DNA of 36,109 bases from Planctomycetota bacterium (lineage in GTDB: Bacteria > Planctomycetota > UBA1135 > GCA-002686595). The stretch lies in contig JAJDEW010000091.1 of NCBI GenBank assembly GCA_029259595.1, positions 1 through 36,109 on the forward strand, written 5' to 3'. A program made the position numbers and the translations under genes. Shown here in pieces: positions 22,935 to 31,457 of the stretch. How positions within the stretch are numbered: the first letter of the stretch is position 1; every line of letters begins with the position of its first letter. A model generated the notes under the pieces. The model worked only from the letters and a program-made list of their open reading frames with translations. It was not told the origin of the DNA and ran no database searches.

Positions 22935-23651
22935 GTGCGGGCAGCAAGGGAAGCGCGATCGCCGCTCAGAGACCAGAATGGGGCCGTGCAGCCACCGAGC
23001 CGATCCCAACCCGAGGCAGGTCCGTCGCTGGGACGCCGCGCGCGCAAGGCGATCGCCACGCGCCAGGCGCTCTTCCAGTCCGGCCTGACGGCCTTCGAGC
23101 ACCGGCCGCTCGGCGTCGTCTCCGTACTCGACATCACGGAAGCGAGCGACGTCGCGAAGGGTGTCTTCTACCTGCACTTTCGAGCGAAGGACGAATACCT
23201 GATCGCGCTCTGGGACTTCGTGCAGAACAACTTCCTCGCAGCCCTGCGCGCGCGCGTCGAGCCGAGTCGTTCCCGCCGCGCGCGCACCGACGCGGCGGTC
23301 GTTCACTACTTCGACCTGATCGCGGAAGCGCCGCGCGAATGCCGCTTCTGGCTGCGCATGGCGAGCTACTTCGGCGACGAGCTCGGCGAGCCCGGACAGA
23401 TGAATCGTTTGCGGCACGACTTCCGGCGTCGTTTGGCGGCTCTGCTCGCGCGCACGACCGAGGAGAGCGTCACCACGCGCGAGCTGCGCACGGCCACCGT
23501 GCTGGATGGGACTTCGTGGGGCTTGATCTCCGAAGCGCTCCAGCTCGGCGGCCAAGGAAGCTCGGCTGCCCTCGATCGAGCGGTCTTCGTACGCGCCGTG
23601 ACCAGCGCGATCCGAGCCCTGGAACGCGGCTCGGCGGACGAGGAATCCTAG
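22935..23651 (+). CDS. TetR-family transcriptional regulator
   Basis: The product is 238 residues from the ATG at 22935; a GTG at 22986 (residue 18) is an alternative start and would give a more usual length. The helix-turn-helix is at about 60-90: LGVVSVLDITEASDVAKGVFYLHFRAKDEYLIAL, which matches the TetR pattern with the GVFYxHFxxKDEL-type recognition end. The C-terminal ligand domain runs to the end (FWLRMASYFGDELGE, TVLDGTSWGLISEAL). It is divergent from the methyltransferase and therefore a candidate regulator of the minus-strand cluster. The effector is unknown. Confidence 0.88.
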   Translation: MRAAREARSPLRDQNGAVQPPSRSQPEAGPSLGRRARKAIATRQALFQSGLTAFEHRPLGVVSVLDITEASDVAKGVFYLHFRAKDEYLIALWDFVQNNFLAALRARVEPSRSRRARTDAAVVHYFDLIAEAPRECRFWLRMASYFGDELGEPGQMNRLRHDFRRRLAALLARTTEESVTTRELRTATVLDGTSWGLISEALQLGGQGSSAALDRAVFVRAVTSAIRALERGSADEES

Positions 23652-23764
23652 CAACCCGCTGAACAAGTCATCCGGCGCGCTGCATGCGTCCGGAAAGCCC
23701 GGATGGCACACAAGAGCCTCGCCGAATCGACCGATTCGCCTGCGTTCTCGGGCTGCCAGGAGCC

Positions 23765-26500
23765 CTACTCGAAGAGCGCCAGGACGTCCTTCACGGGGGT
23801 GTCGTCGTCCAGGCGCTTCGAGATGGCCTCGGCGATCTGCACGGCGGAGTTGCCCAGGCTGTCCTCGAGCTTGCCGCCGGCGGCGTTGGCCTGCGCGCTG
23901 TCGCGCAGGGCGCCGAGCGCGGCTTCGATCTCACCCTTGTCGAGCAAGAGGCGCGCGCGCCCGGCGTGCGCGAGCCCCATGTAGTGGCGCGCCGAGCGCT
24001 CGAAGGACGCTTCGGTCGCGAAGGACTCCTGCAGGTCGCGGATGCAGCTCGCATAGGCTCCGATGGCGGTCAGCGGGTCGCCGTCCTCGACGAGCCGCTC
24101 CGCGGCGACGTAGCGCGCGTAACCCGCGTACCAACTCACGGTCGACGAAGCCTGCTCCGGAAAGGCCAGACCCTCGTACAAGCCCAGCAGTCCGAGCGCA
24201 CCCTCGTCCCGCTGCGTCTGCCAGCGCAGGTACGAGTGCAGTTCGTTCGAGTCGTAGTAGCGCGTGATCGCACGGCGCAAGTAGTCGCCCTGCTCCGCAT
24301 AGCACTCGAGGATGGCGCCGTAGAAGTCGACACCGGCGCGGGCTTGGGCCTCGGTGCCGTCCGGATGAACGAGCAGGGCCTCGTAGCAGGCCGCGATGTC
24401 GTTGGCCCAGGCGGCCGGCCAGCCTTCGTCCGTGCCGAAGGCGGGTACGAGCCGATCGCGAAGGGTGCGCGCGTAGGCCGTCAAGACGTCGGCCACGACC
24501 GCCGTCTCAGCGTGGTTGAGGAGTCCCGGCAGGGCCCGTGCCGCGGAAGCGTGCGCCGTCTCCAGGTCGTTCAGCAGGTAGCTCGCGGCGGCGTGGTAGG
24601 CGTGTGCGAGCGTGTTGTCCGGAGCGTGCTCCAGCGCGCGGCGTGCATAAACCTCCGCGTCCTGCAGCAGAAAGGTCGCGTTGCCGCCTCCGTCCGTAAT
24701 CCAGCGCTTGGCGCCTCGCAAGGCGGTCGCGGCGAACAACAGCTCGAGCTCGGCGTTGCCCGGATCCGCGCCCAGGCGTGACTCGATGGTCGCGAGCGCC
24801 TGGTCGAGCGGGATGCGCGGTTCGTTCAGGGGATCGGCGGCCGGGGGGGCATCGGCCAGGGCCGCGCGCCAGAGGTCGGCGTCCAGTGTCGCGTCACCCG
24901 CCACGCGCGCCGCGAAGATGCGTTGCAAACGACGGGCGCGGATGCGGGTGTCCTCGTCCTCCGTCTTCGTCGCGATCCGACCGAGTCCGTCCGACAGCTC
25001 GCGTCGCAGTTCGTCGTTGCCCGTCGCGATCCGGAAGGCATGCGGGAAGCGCTCGAGTTCGCCTTCGGTGCCCTGCCTCGCGAGCACGCGCACGGCGGCC
25101 GTGCGCACGGCATCCGAGTCGTCGTTCAGGGCGAGTTGCAGGAGCTCGGGCTGCTGAACGTCGCGGCCCTCCTGCAGGGCGTTGCGCACGTAGCGCAGGC
25201 GCAAGGTCTCGTCGCCTTCGACGTAGCGCCGCTCGAGGAGCTCGCGAGCGACCGCGTCAGGGTGGGCGAAGAGCGCCGCTTCTCCCAACGACGAAGGATC
25301 CGGGAGGTGCGCTTCGAAGTTGCCGTGCTTCTCGAGCGCCTCGTCGATGATCTTGAAGTCGTTGATGAGGTAGATGTCGAACAGGATCTCGCCTTCGGGC
25401 GAAACCCCGACATGGCGGGGCGCCACGCGATTTCCGCGGAAGTAGCGTGCGTACAACTCCGGCTCGATCGTGATGTGCTCCGAATTCGTCAGGCGCCCGA
25501 ACTTCGAGTCGGGGATACGCCGGCCGTGGCTGTCGTGGTCACGCGGATCGTGGCGATCGGGCGAGGCGAGCAGCGGGATGAAACCGCGGACCCGCTGCAC
25601 GAACTCTGGATCGTGATAGCGACGCCGAGCGAGGGCCTCACTGGCGGTCTCACCGTCCATGTTGACGCAGAGCAAGAGCGGTTTCTTCGTCGCCTTGGAC
25701 AGGATCAGGGCGTCCTCGAGCGAGCGCTGCCAGGGCATGAGCGGCGGGCCCGCGACGATGGTGGCGGCGCGCGGTTCGGGCGTGGCTGTGCTCGTGGCAC
25801 GGCTGCCCCGCGCAGGCCTCAGCTCTTCACCCGCGACCGCACCGTTGCCGTCCGCGTCGAGGCTCTGGAAGATGCGGTCGAAGTCCGCGCGCTCGACGAC
25901 GCCATTGCGGTCGACGTCGAGTCCGGCGGCCAACGTGATGACGTACGTCGCCGGCGTGAAGGCGCCGCGGTCTTCGGGCAGGTTCGCCTGCGCGTGCTGC
26001 AGCCAGGCCGCCAGGGTCGGGAGCGCGACGCCACCCTCGCCGGCAGCTTGCAAGAGCGCGGTCCACTCCGAGGCTTCGACGGTGTTCGAGAGATCCGTGT
26101 CGGCGGCGAAGGCGACGAGCCCGGTCGTCATGCCGCCACCCTGACGGTAGCTCGACGCGTTGGCGAACTCGTTCGCGTCGAGGTTGCCGCTGCCGTCGGC
26201 GTCCATGCTTGCGAGCCGCGCTTCGACGTCGAGGTGGTCGAAGTCCCCGTCGTCGTCCGCATCGAGGCGCGGGACGAGGGCCCGTGCGACGACGATCAGC
26301 CGATCGTAGTCACCGCCTTCGTTCGCGGGCAGAGCGTCGAGAAAGCTCGACCACTCCGCGCCGGTGACGTCTCCGCTGCGGTCGGCGTCGGCCGCGCGGA
26401 CGAGCAGGCGCTCGGGAGAGGAGCCGAAGGCCTGGGCGGCGGAGGGCGTGGACAGGGCCAGAAGGGCAGCCAGGGCCGCCGGGGCGTGGAGAGGGTGCAT
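23765..26500 (-). CDS. Secreted EF-hand protein with thioredoxin-like, HEAT-type and TPR-type regions
   Basis: The product has about 911 residues if the ATG near 26500 is used; it opens the signal peptide HAPAALAALLALSTPSAAQA. Six EF-hand-like loops follow in the first 225 residues, such as DADRSGDVTGAEW, DADGSGNLDANEF, DVDRNGVVERADF and DADGNGAVAGEEL. Residues about 255-400 resemble a thioredoxin-like fold (WQRSLEDALILSKATKKPLL) but have no CxxC: the place reads VNMDGETASE. A HEAT-like alpha region (HPDAVARELLERRYVEGD, LNDDSDAVRTAAVRVLA) and then a long TPR-like alpha region end in a Leu-rich tail. It is downstream of sodN on the same strand. A calcium-binding envelope or extracellular scaffold is likely; the enzyme activity, if any, is unknown. 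Confidence 0.82.
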   Translation of the reverse strand: MHPLHAPAALAALLALSTPSAAQAFGSSPERLLVRAADADRSGDVTGAEWSSFLDALPANEGGDYDRLIVVARALVPRLDADDDGDFDHLDVEARLASMDADGSGNLDANEFANASSYRQGGGMTTGLVAFAADTDLSNTVEASEWTALLQAAGEGGVALPTLAAWLQHAQANLPEDRGAFTPATYVITLAAGLDVDRNGVVERADFDRIFQSLDADGNGAVAGEELRPARGSRATSTATPEPRAATIVAGPPLMPWQRSLEDALILSKATKKPLLLCVNMDGETASEALARRRYHDPEFVQRVRGFIPLLASPDRHDPRDHDSHGRRIPDSKFGRLTNSEHITIEPELYARYFRGNRVAPRHVGVSPEGEILFDIYLINDFKIIDEALEKHGNFEAHLPDPSSLGEAALFAHPDAVARELLERRYVEGDETLRLRYVRNALQEGRDVQQPELLQLALNDDSDAVRTAAVRVLARQGTEGELERFPHAFRIATGNDELRRELSDGLGRIATKTEDEDTRIRARRLQRIFAARVAGDATLDADLWRAALADAPPAADPLNEPRIPLDQALATIESRLGADPGNAELELLFAATALRGAKRWITDGGGNATFLLQDAEVYARRALEHAPDNTLAHAYHAAASYLLNDLETAHASAARALPGLLNHAETAVVADVLTAYARTLRDRLVPAFGTDEGWPAAWANDIAACYEALLVHPDGTEAQARAGVDFYGAILECYAEQGDYLRRAITRYYDSNELHSYLRWQTQRDEGALGLLGLYEGLAFPEQASSTVSWYAGYARYVAAERLVEDGDPLTAIGAYASCIRDLQESFATEASFERSARHYMGLAHAGRARLLLDKGEIEAALGALRDSAQANAAGGKLEDSLGNSAVQIAEAISKRLDDDTPVKDVLALFE

Positions 26501-26649
26501 CAGGGGTGCGCAGGGCGGGGAGAAGCCGGTAGGAGGGCCGGTGGCGAGCCCCCCAGCGTAGGTTCCCGTCCCGAATCCGCCAACGTGCCCGCCGCCGGAA
26601 TCGACCGTCATGGAGCGTTCTTCCGCGCGAACCCGTCCGTCGAACCGAA

Positions 26650-26686
26650 TCCGGCCCGCTGCCTGGCGTCGAGGCAGCGGGCCGGA
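26650..26686. terminator. Strong hairpin after sodN
   Basis: CCGGCCCGCTGCCT (26651-26664) pairs perfectly with 26672-26685 around a 7-base loop; T26650 and A26686 add one pair. It lies 38 bp beyond the sodN stop on the minus strand and before the EF-hand gene, so it probably ends or attenuates sodN transcription. No U tract follows. Confidence 0.7.
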
Positions 26687-26723
26687 AAGCGATTCCGCGC
26701 GGTTTCCCGCCGCGCGAACGAGC

Positions 26724-27251
26724 TCAGTGGTCCTTGTGGTGGGCCCGGATGTGCTCGAGGTCTTCCTTGCTGAAATAGGACGCACAGAAGTCGAGCGCGA
26801 GCTTGCGCAGCGTGGCGACGTGGGCGACGTCCTCCGTCTGCTTGCACTTCATCGCCGAGACGGTGATGCCGTGCAGGAGCTCGAGCTTCGTGTGGTAGGC
26901 GTCGCGAGCGGCCGCGTCACTCGCGTCGCCGGGCGCCTTGATGCGCTGCGCGAGCCAGTACGCCGCGACTTGGTCCTGGATGCCCTGCGCGTGCTGGTCC
27001 TTCGTCATGACCCAGCGGACGAGCTGGTTGTGGTTCGGGCTCTCCGCCGCGGCGAGTTCGCCCATCGACTTCATGCCCTTCTCGATGGTGTCGGCATCTT
27101 CCATCAGCATGTCGATGCGCATCTGGTCGCCGTAGATGCCGCACGGAACCTGACAGTGGCGAACGAGGGGAGCGGCTTCGACCGCGGACGGTGCGACTTC
27201 GGGTGTCGTCAGACCCCAGGCAGCGGCGAGTGCGATGGCGATGAACTTCAT
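26724..27251 (-). CDS. sodN: Nickel-containing superoxide dismutase, exported type
   Basis: The product has 175 residues from the ATG at 27251, with GGAG seven bases upstream. The N-terminal leader (KFIAIALAAAWGLTTPEVA) looks like a Sec signal, followed by APLVR and then HCQVPCGIY. In nickel SOD the mature chain starts at this His; His32, Cys33 and Cys37 here would be His1, Cys2 and Cys6, the nickel ligands. The rest is the expected four-helix bundle (DADTIEKGMKSMGEL, WVMTKDQHAQ). The enzyme dismutates superoxide to oxygen and peroxide. Cleavage just before His is normally done by the dedicated protease SodX; none is in this window, and here an export signal precedes the site. It is divergent from the gene at 27450. 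Confidence 0.93.
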   Translation of the reverse strand: MKFIAIALAAAWGLTTPEVAPSAVEAAPLVRHCQVPCGIYGDQMRIDMLMEDADTIEKGMKSMGELAAAESPNHNQLVRWVMTKDQHAQGIQDQVAAYWLAQRIKAPGDASDAAARDAYHTKLELLHGITVSAMKCKQTEDVAHVATLRKLALDFCASYFSKEDLEHIRAHHKDH

Positions 27252-27449
27252 GGTCGTCTCCGAGAGTGGGTTCGGGTCGTGGGCGCGCATCATAGCGCAG
27301 GCTGGAGGACGCCCGCGTGCGCGCTTCGTGCGATCCATGCAAGACCTCGCTCCCCGTGGCCCTGGGAGAAGCGCCGGTTCGTCGGTGGGAACCGCCGTGG
27401 ATGTGGCAGAATGCCCGCGCCACCCGTCCTTCACACGAACTCGCGATTC

Positions 27450-28385
27450 ATGAAGCGTCGATCCTTCCTACAAGCTGCCGCCGCCGGTCTCGCCACGTCC
27501 ACGCTGGCTGCCGCGGAACGGCGTTCACGCCCCGGCTCGTCGAAACGCTCCGATTCCTGGACGCGCCCCGAGCCCTTCCGGCTGAAGTACGCGCCGCACT
27601 TCGGCATGTTCCGCCACCACGCGGGCGACGATCCGATTGCACAATTGCAATTCATGGCCGACGAGGGCTTTCGCGCCCTCGAGGACAACGGCATGGCCTC
27701 GCGTCCGGTCGAGTTGCAAGAACGGATCGCGAACGAGATGGCGCGCCTGGGACTCGAGATGGGCGTCTTCGTCGCCCACGCCGACTTCGGTCAGGTGACC
27801 TTCGCCTCCTCCGATGCCGCCATGCGCGAGCGCATCGCGGCCGACATGAAACGCGCCGTCGAGGTCGCGAAGCGCGTCAACGCGCGCTGGTGCACGGTGG
27901 TGCCCGGGACCTTCGCGAACGACGTCGAATGGGACTACCAGACCGCGAACGTCGTCGACAACCTGCGCCGCGCGGCAGCGATCTGCGAGCCGGCGGGGCT
28001 CACCATGGTGCTCGAGCCCTTGAACCCCTGGCGCGATCATCCGGGACTGTTCCTCAGCAAGGTTCCCCAGGCCTATCTGCTCTGCCGCGCCGTCGACAGC
28101 CCCTCGTGCAAGATCCTCGACGACCTCTACCACCAGCAGATCACCGAGGGGAACCTGATTCCCAACATCGACCTGGCCTGGTCGGAGATCGCGTACTTCC
28201 AGGTCGGCGACAATCCCGGCCGCAACGAACCGACGACGGGCGAGATCAACTACCGCAACGTCTTCGGACACATCCACGCCAAGGGTTTCGACGGGATCGT
28301 CGGCATGGAACACGGCAACGCGCAGCCGGGCAAGGAAGGCGAACGCGCCGTGATCGAAGCCTACCGCGCTTGCGACACGTTCTGA
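27450..28385 (+). CDS. Hydroxypyruvate isomerase-like TIM-barrel protein with Tat signal
   Basis: The product has 311 residues from the ATG at 27450. The leader KRRSFLQAAAAGLATSTLA carries the twin-arginine pattern RRxFL, so the protein is probably exported folded. The body is a xylose-isomerase-like TIM barrel: HFGMFRHHAG at the first strand, MADEGFRALEDNGM, TMVLEPLNPWRDHPGLFL with the metal-binding Glu and the conserved His, LDDLYHQQ, NIDLAWSEIAYFQVGDNPGRNEP and VGMEHG at the C-terminus. Relatives interconvert hydroxypyruvate and tartronate semialdehyde or epimerise keto sugars. The natural substrate is uncertain. It is divergent from sodN, with a 198-bp gap between them. Confidence 0.88.
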   Translation: MKRRSFLQAAAAGLATSTLAAAERRSRPGSSKRSDSWTRPEPFRLKYAPHFGMFRHHAGDDPIAQLQFMADEGFRALEDNGMASRPVELQERIANEMARLGLEMGVFVAHADFGQVTFASSDAAMRERIAADMKRAVEVAKRVNARWCTVVPGTFANDVEWDYQTANVVDNLRRAAAICEPAGLTMVLEPLNPWRDHPGLFLSKVPQAYLLCRAVDSPSCKILDDLYHQQITEGNLIPNIDLAWSEIAYFQVGDNPGRNEPTTGEINYRNVFGHIHAKGFDGIVGMEHGNAQPGKEGERAVIEAYRACDTF

Positions 28386-28413
28386 CGGTGCGGGGCGCGC
28401 GCCGGCGCGCCGT

Positions 28414-29892
28414 TCAGCGACGCAGGTCGTAGCAGAGTAGACGCGGCGGCGTGCCGTCGACGGTGTCCGTCGTGTTCTGGCAGACGTACAAGAGGCCTCC
28501 GGAGACGACGGGGGGCGTCCAGGAGTGGGGCGCGTGGAAGAGCGCCTGCTTCGCGATCACGCGGACCGAGGTGCGCGTGGCCGCGACCGTCAGGAGATGG
28601 CCGCCGTCTCCCAGGACCAGGAAGTGGCCATCCGCGTGCAGGAGCGAGCCCTCTCCGATCTTCGCGTCGCGCGTGATCGTCTCGCCCTCGTGCTCGAACG
28701 TCTCCGAGTAGGTGAGGTCGGTGCGCGACAGTTCCTTGCCGTTGGCGGGATCCAAGGCGACCAGCGCGCCGACCCGTCCCGAGACGCCGTCGATGGCCCA
28801 CAGGAGTCCGTCCTCGTAGACGGCCGTCGAGAACTGCAACCCGATGTGGCGGTCGCTCCACAGTTCGCGCCATCCGCTCTTCCCGGCTTCCAGCACGGTG
28901 CTGCCGACGCCGTAGGACGACGACAGGAACACGCGGTCTCCGCACAGGACGGGGCTCGAGCCGTTGACGGACTCGTAGGTGCGGCTGCGGAAAGGGTGCG
29001 CGAACTCGACCGCTCGTCGCGCCGGATCGAGCACCAAGAGCCCGCCCGTCGGCGGGCGTGACTGGCCACCGGCCAATACGAAGAGGCGTTCTTCGCCCCG
29101 GACCGTGCCGAAGACCGGTGCTGCGCAGCTCGGTCCCCAGTCCGTGCCGGCGCCCCAGACGAGCTTGCCCGTGAGTCGGTCGAAGGCCGCGACGCACGGA
29201 CCGTTTGGACCGCCGATGTTCTGGATCAGGAACTCGCCGTAGGCGAGCGGACTCGAGACGACGCCGAAGAAGTCGTCACCGACGCCGAATTCCTTCGAAG
29301 TGTGGCGCTTCCACAGGACGCGTCCCGTCGCGAGCTCGAGACAGGCGAGCGTTCCTTCGACCCCGTGTACAAAGACGTGCTCCCCGACGATCTGGGGAGT
29401 CGCGCGCGGGCCGCCGTCCTGGATGTAGCGGCCGCGGTACGTGCTGGGCCACGTCGTGCGCCAGTAGCGTCTGCCGGTCTCCGGTTCGAGGCATTCGACG
29501 ACGGCTTCGTCTCCGAGGCGATGCGTGTAGACCAGGCGGTTGCCCGCGATCGCCGGGCTGGCGAAGCCCTCGCCGCGACGCATCTCCCATACGAGCGCCG
29601 GACCAGCGTCGCCGAAGGCGAGCGCCAAGGGACGCTCGTGGACGTGAGCATCTCGACGCGGTCCGAGGAACCCGGGCCAGTCTTCGATCACGGCGTCCTC
29701 GGCGAAGGCTCCGGGGGGCCGATGGATCACGAGCTCCCCGAAGGGGGCGGGCTCGGGCGACTCGATCGAGGGGAGCTTGTGAATCTGGGGCGGAGCCGGG
29801 TCGCTGAACACGCGCGCTTCGGCGGCCGTGGATTCCTGGAATAATCCGAGCGTGGTCGGCGCAATCGCGAGCAGGATGAGGGTCGACGGCAT
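28414..29892 (-). CDS. PQQ-like (BamB-type) beta-propeller protein
   Basis: The product has 492 residues using the ATG at 29892; the frame is open to 29973 but the part before is Pro/Ser-rich and the signal-like LILLAIAPTTLGLF starts only after it. WPGFLGPRRD opens the propeller, a form typical of planctomycete PQQ-like proteins (WxGFRGP). Blades carry phrases such as LECLEPETGRRYWRT, CLELATGRVLWKRHT, AFDRLTGKLVWGAG and ALDPANGKELSRTD, each with the AxDxxTGKxxW motif. No PQQ-dependent dehydrogenase catalytic residues are evident, so it is likely a structural or binding propeller. It is divergent from its paralogue at 30019 and convergent with the isomerase-like gene. Confidence 0.85.
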   Translation of the reverse strand: MPSTLILLAIAPTTLGLFQESTAAEARVFSDPAPPQIHKLPSIESPEPAPFGELVIHRPPGAFAEDAVIEDWPGFLGPRRDAHVHERPLALAFGDAGPALVWEMRRGEGFASPAIAGNRLVYTHRLGDEAVVECLEPETGRRYWRTTWPSTYRGRYIQDGGPRATPQIVGEHVFVHGVEGTLACLELATGRVLWKRHTSKEFGVGDDFFGVVSSPLAYGEFLIQNIGGPNGPCVAAFDRLTGKLVWGAGTDWGPSCAAPVFGTVRGEERLFVLAGGQSRPPTGGLLVLDPARRAVEFAHPFRSRTYESVNGSSPVLCGDRVFLSSSYGVGSTVLEAGKSGWRELWSDRHIGLQFSTAVYEDGLLWAIDGVSGRVGALVALDPANGKELSRTDLTYSETFEHEGETITRDAKIGEGSLLHADGHFLVLGDGGHLLTVAATRTSVRVIAKQALFHAPHSWTPPVVSGGLLYVCQNTTDTVDGTPPRLLCYDLRR

Positions 29893-30018
29893 GGGTTCGA
29901 AGGGGTCGGGAAGGACGATGTGGCCCGCAACTGTACACGCTGACTCGAACTCTCTGCTTCGCGAGCCCGGCACCGCGGGCCGGCGCGGGACACTGGCCTT
30001 ACGGAAGCCGACTCACCG

Positions 30019-31443
30019 ATGAACGAACGACACGGGACACACCACCTGGTCCGGGCTCTCGCGAGCACTTTGGCGACGCTGGGGCTCGGGGGCTTCGCGT
30101 CCTTCTCCTCGAGCCACGGCCAGGTGAACGACGGCGAGTCGTGGCCGGGCTTTCGAGGCGCGAACGCGGACGGGACGGCCGAGGGCTTCGCGACGGCCGT
30201 GCAATGGAGCGTTCCCGAGAAGAAGGGCATCGCCTGGAGCACACCCGTGCCCGGCTTGGCGCATTCGAGTCCGGTCGTGTTCGGCGAGCGCGTCTTCGTC
30301 ACGACCGCCGTTCGCAAGGTCGGCGCGGGCGAGCTCGGGAGCTTGTACGGTTCCGACGGCTACGGCGCCGGCGATCCGGTCGACGACGAGGGTGAGCACG
30401 CCTTCCAGCTGCTCTGTCTCGACGCGACGAGCGGCGAGATCCTGTGGACGCGCACGGCTCACGAGGGCGTGCCGAAGGTCAAGCGGCATCCCAAGTCGAC
30501 GCACGCCAACTCGACGCCGGCCTGCGACGCCGAGCGCGTCGTAGCGTTCTTCGCGTCGGAAGGTCTGCACGCCTACGATCACGCCGGCGAACACCTCTGG
30601 TCGCGCGACTTCGGCGTGCTCGAGGCCGGTGCACCGAATGTCGATCGCGAGGCCGCGCGGCGCTATCCGTGGGGCTTCGCCAGCTCGCCGGTCCTGCACG
30701 ACGGCAAGGTGCTCTTGCAGTGCGACGTCCAGGACGGCTCCTTCGTGACCGCACTCGACGCCAAGACCGGCAAGGAGGTCTGGCGCACGGAGCGGGACGA
30801 GCGTCCCACCTGGTCCACGCCGACGGTCGCGCTCGAGTCCTGCCGCGAGCGCCCGCAGGTCATCCTGAACGGTTACGCTCACATCGGCGGCTACGACCTC
30901 GCGACGGGTGAAGAACTGTGGAAGCTCGCCGGCGGAGGCGATGTGCCGGTGCCGACGCCCGTCGTCGCCCACGGGCTCGTCTTCCTGACGAGCGCGCACG
31001 GACGTCAGTCACCGCTCTATGCACTCGACCTGAAGGCCAAGGGCGAGCTCTCGTTCGAGTCCGACGACGAAGCGCCGTTCGCCTGGCACCACCCCGGACG
31101 CGGGATCTACATGCAGACGCCGCTCGTCTACGGCTACGAGCTGTACGCTTGCAGCGACGGCGGCATCGTCACGTGCTACGACGCGGGAACGGGCGAGCGC
31201 CTGTACCGCGAGCGCCTGGGCGACGGCCGCACCGGCTTCAGCGCATCCGCCGTGGCGGCGGACGGCAAGGTCTACTTCACGGCGGAGAGCGGCGAGGTGT
31301 TCGTCGTCCGCGCGGGCCCCGAGTTCGAGCTCCTGGCAACGAACGAGCTCGGCGAGACGTGCCTTTCGACGCCGGCCATCACGGAGCAGCGACTGCTCTT
31401 CCGCACGCGCGGCCACCTCGTGGCGGTGGCGGCACCCGACTAG
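30019..31443 (+). CDS. PQQ-like (BamB-type) beta-propeller protein
   Basis: The product has 474 residues. A leader with a hydrophobic stretch (RALASTLATLGLGGFASFS) precedes WPGFRGANADGTAEG, the conserved opening of this exported family. Blades repeat as CLDATSGEILWTRTA, ALDAKTGKEVWRTE, DLATGEELWKLAGG and CYDAGTGERLYRERL. The N-terminal part has QWSVPEKKGIAWSTPVPG, the usual first-blade sequence. It is a paralogue of the gene at 28414-29892, with which it shares a 126-bp divergent intergenic region. Convergent with the kinase gene 14 bp downstream. Exact role unknown; envelope binding or electron transfer partner roles are only possibilities. Confidence 0.86.
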   Translation: MNERHGTHHLVRALASTLATLGLGGFASFSSSHGQVNDGESWPGFRGANADGTAEGFATAVQWSVPEKKGIAWSTPVPGLAHSSPVVFGERVFVTTAVRKVGAGELGSLYGSDGYGAGDPVDDEGEHAFQLLCLDATSGEILWTRTAHEGVPKVKRHPKSTHANSTPACDAERVVAFFASEGLHAYDHAGEHLWSRDFGVLEAGAPNVDREAARRYPWGFASSPVLHDGKVLLQCDVQDGSFVTALDAKTGKEVWRTERDERPTWSTPTVALESCRERPQVILNGYAHIGGYDLATGEELWKLAGGGDVPVPTPVVAHGLVFLTSAHGRQSPLYALDLKAKGELSFESDDEAPFAWHHPGRGIYMQTPLVYGYELYACSDGGIVTCYDAGTGERLYRERLGDGRTGFSASAVAADGKVYFTAESGEVFVVRAGPEFELLATNELGETCLSTPAITEQRLLFRTRGHLVAVAAPD

Positions 31444-31457
31444 CGTAGAACCGACCG

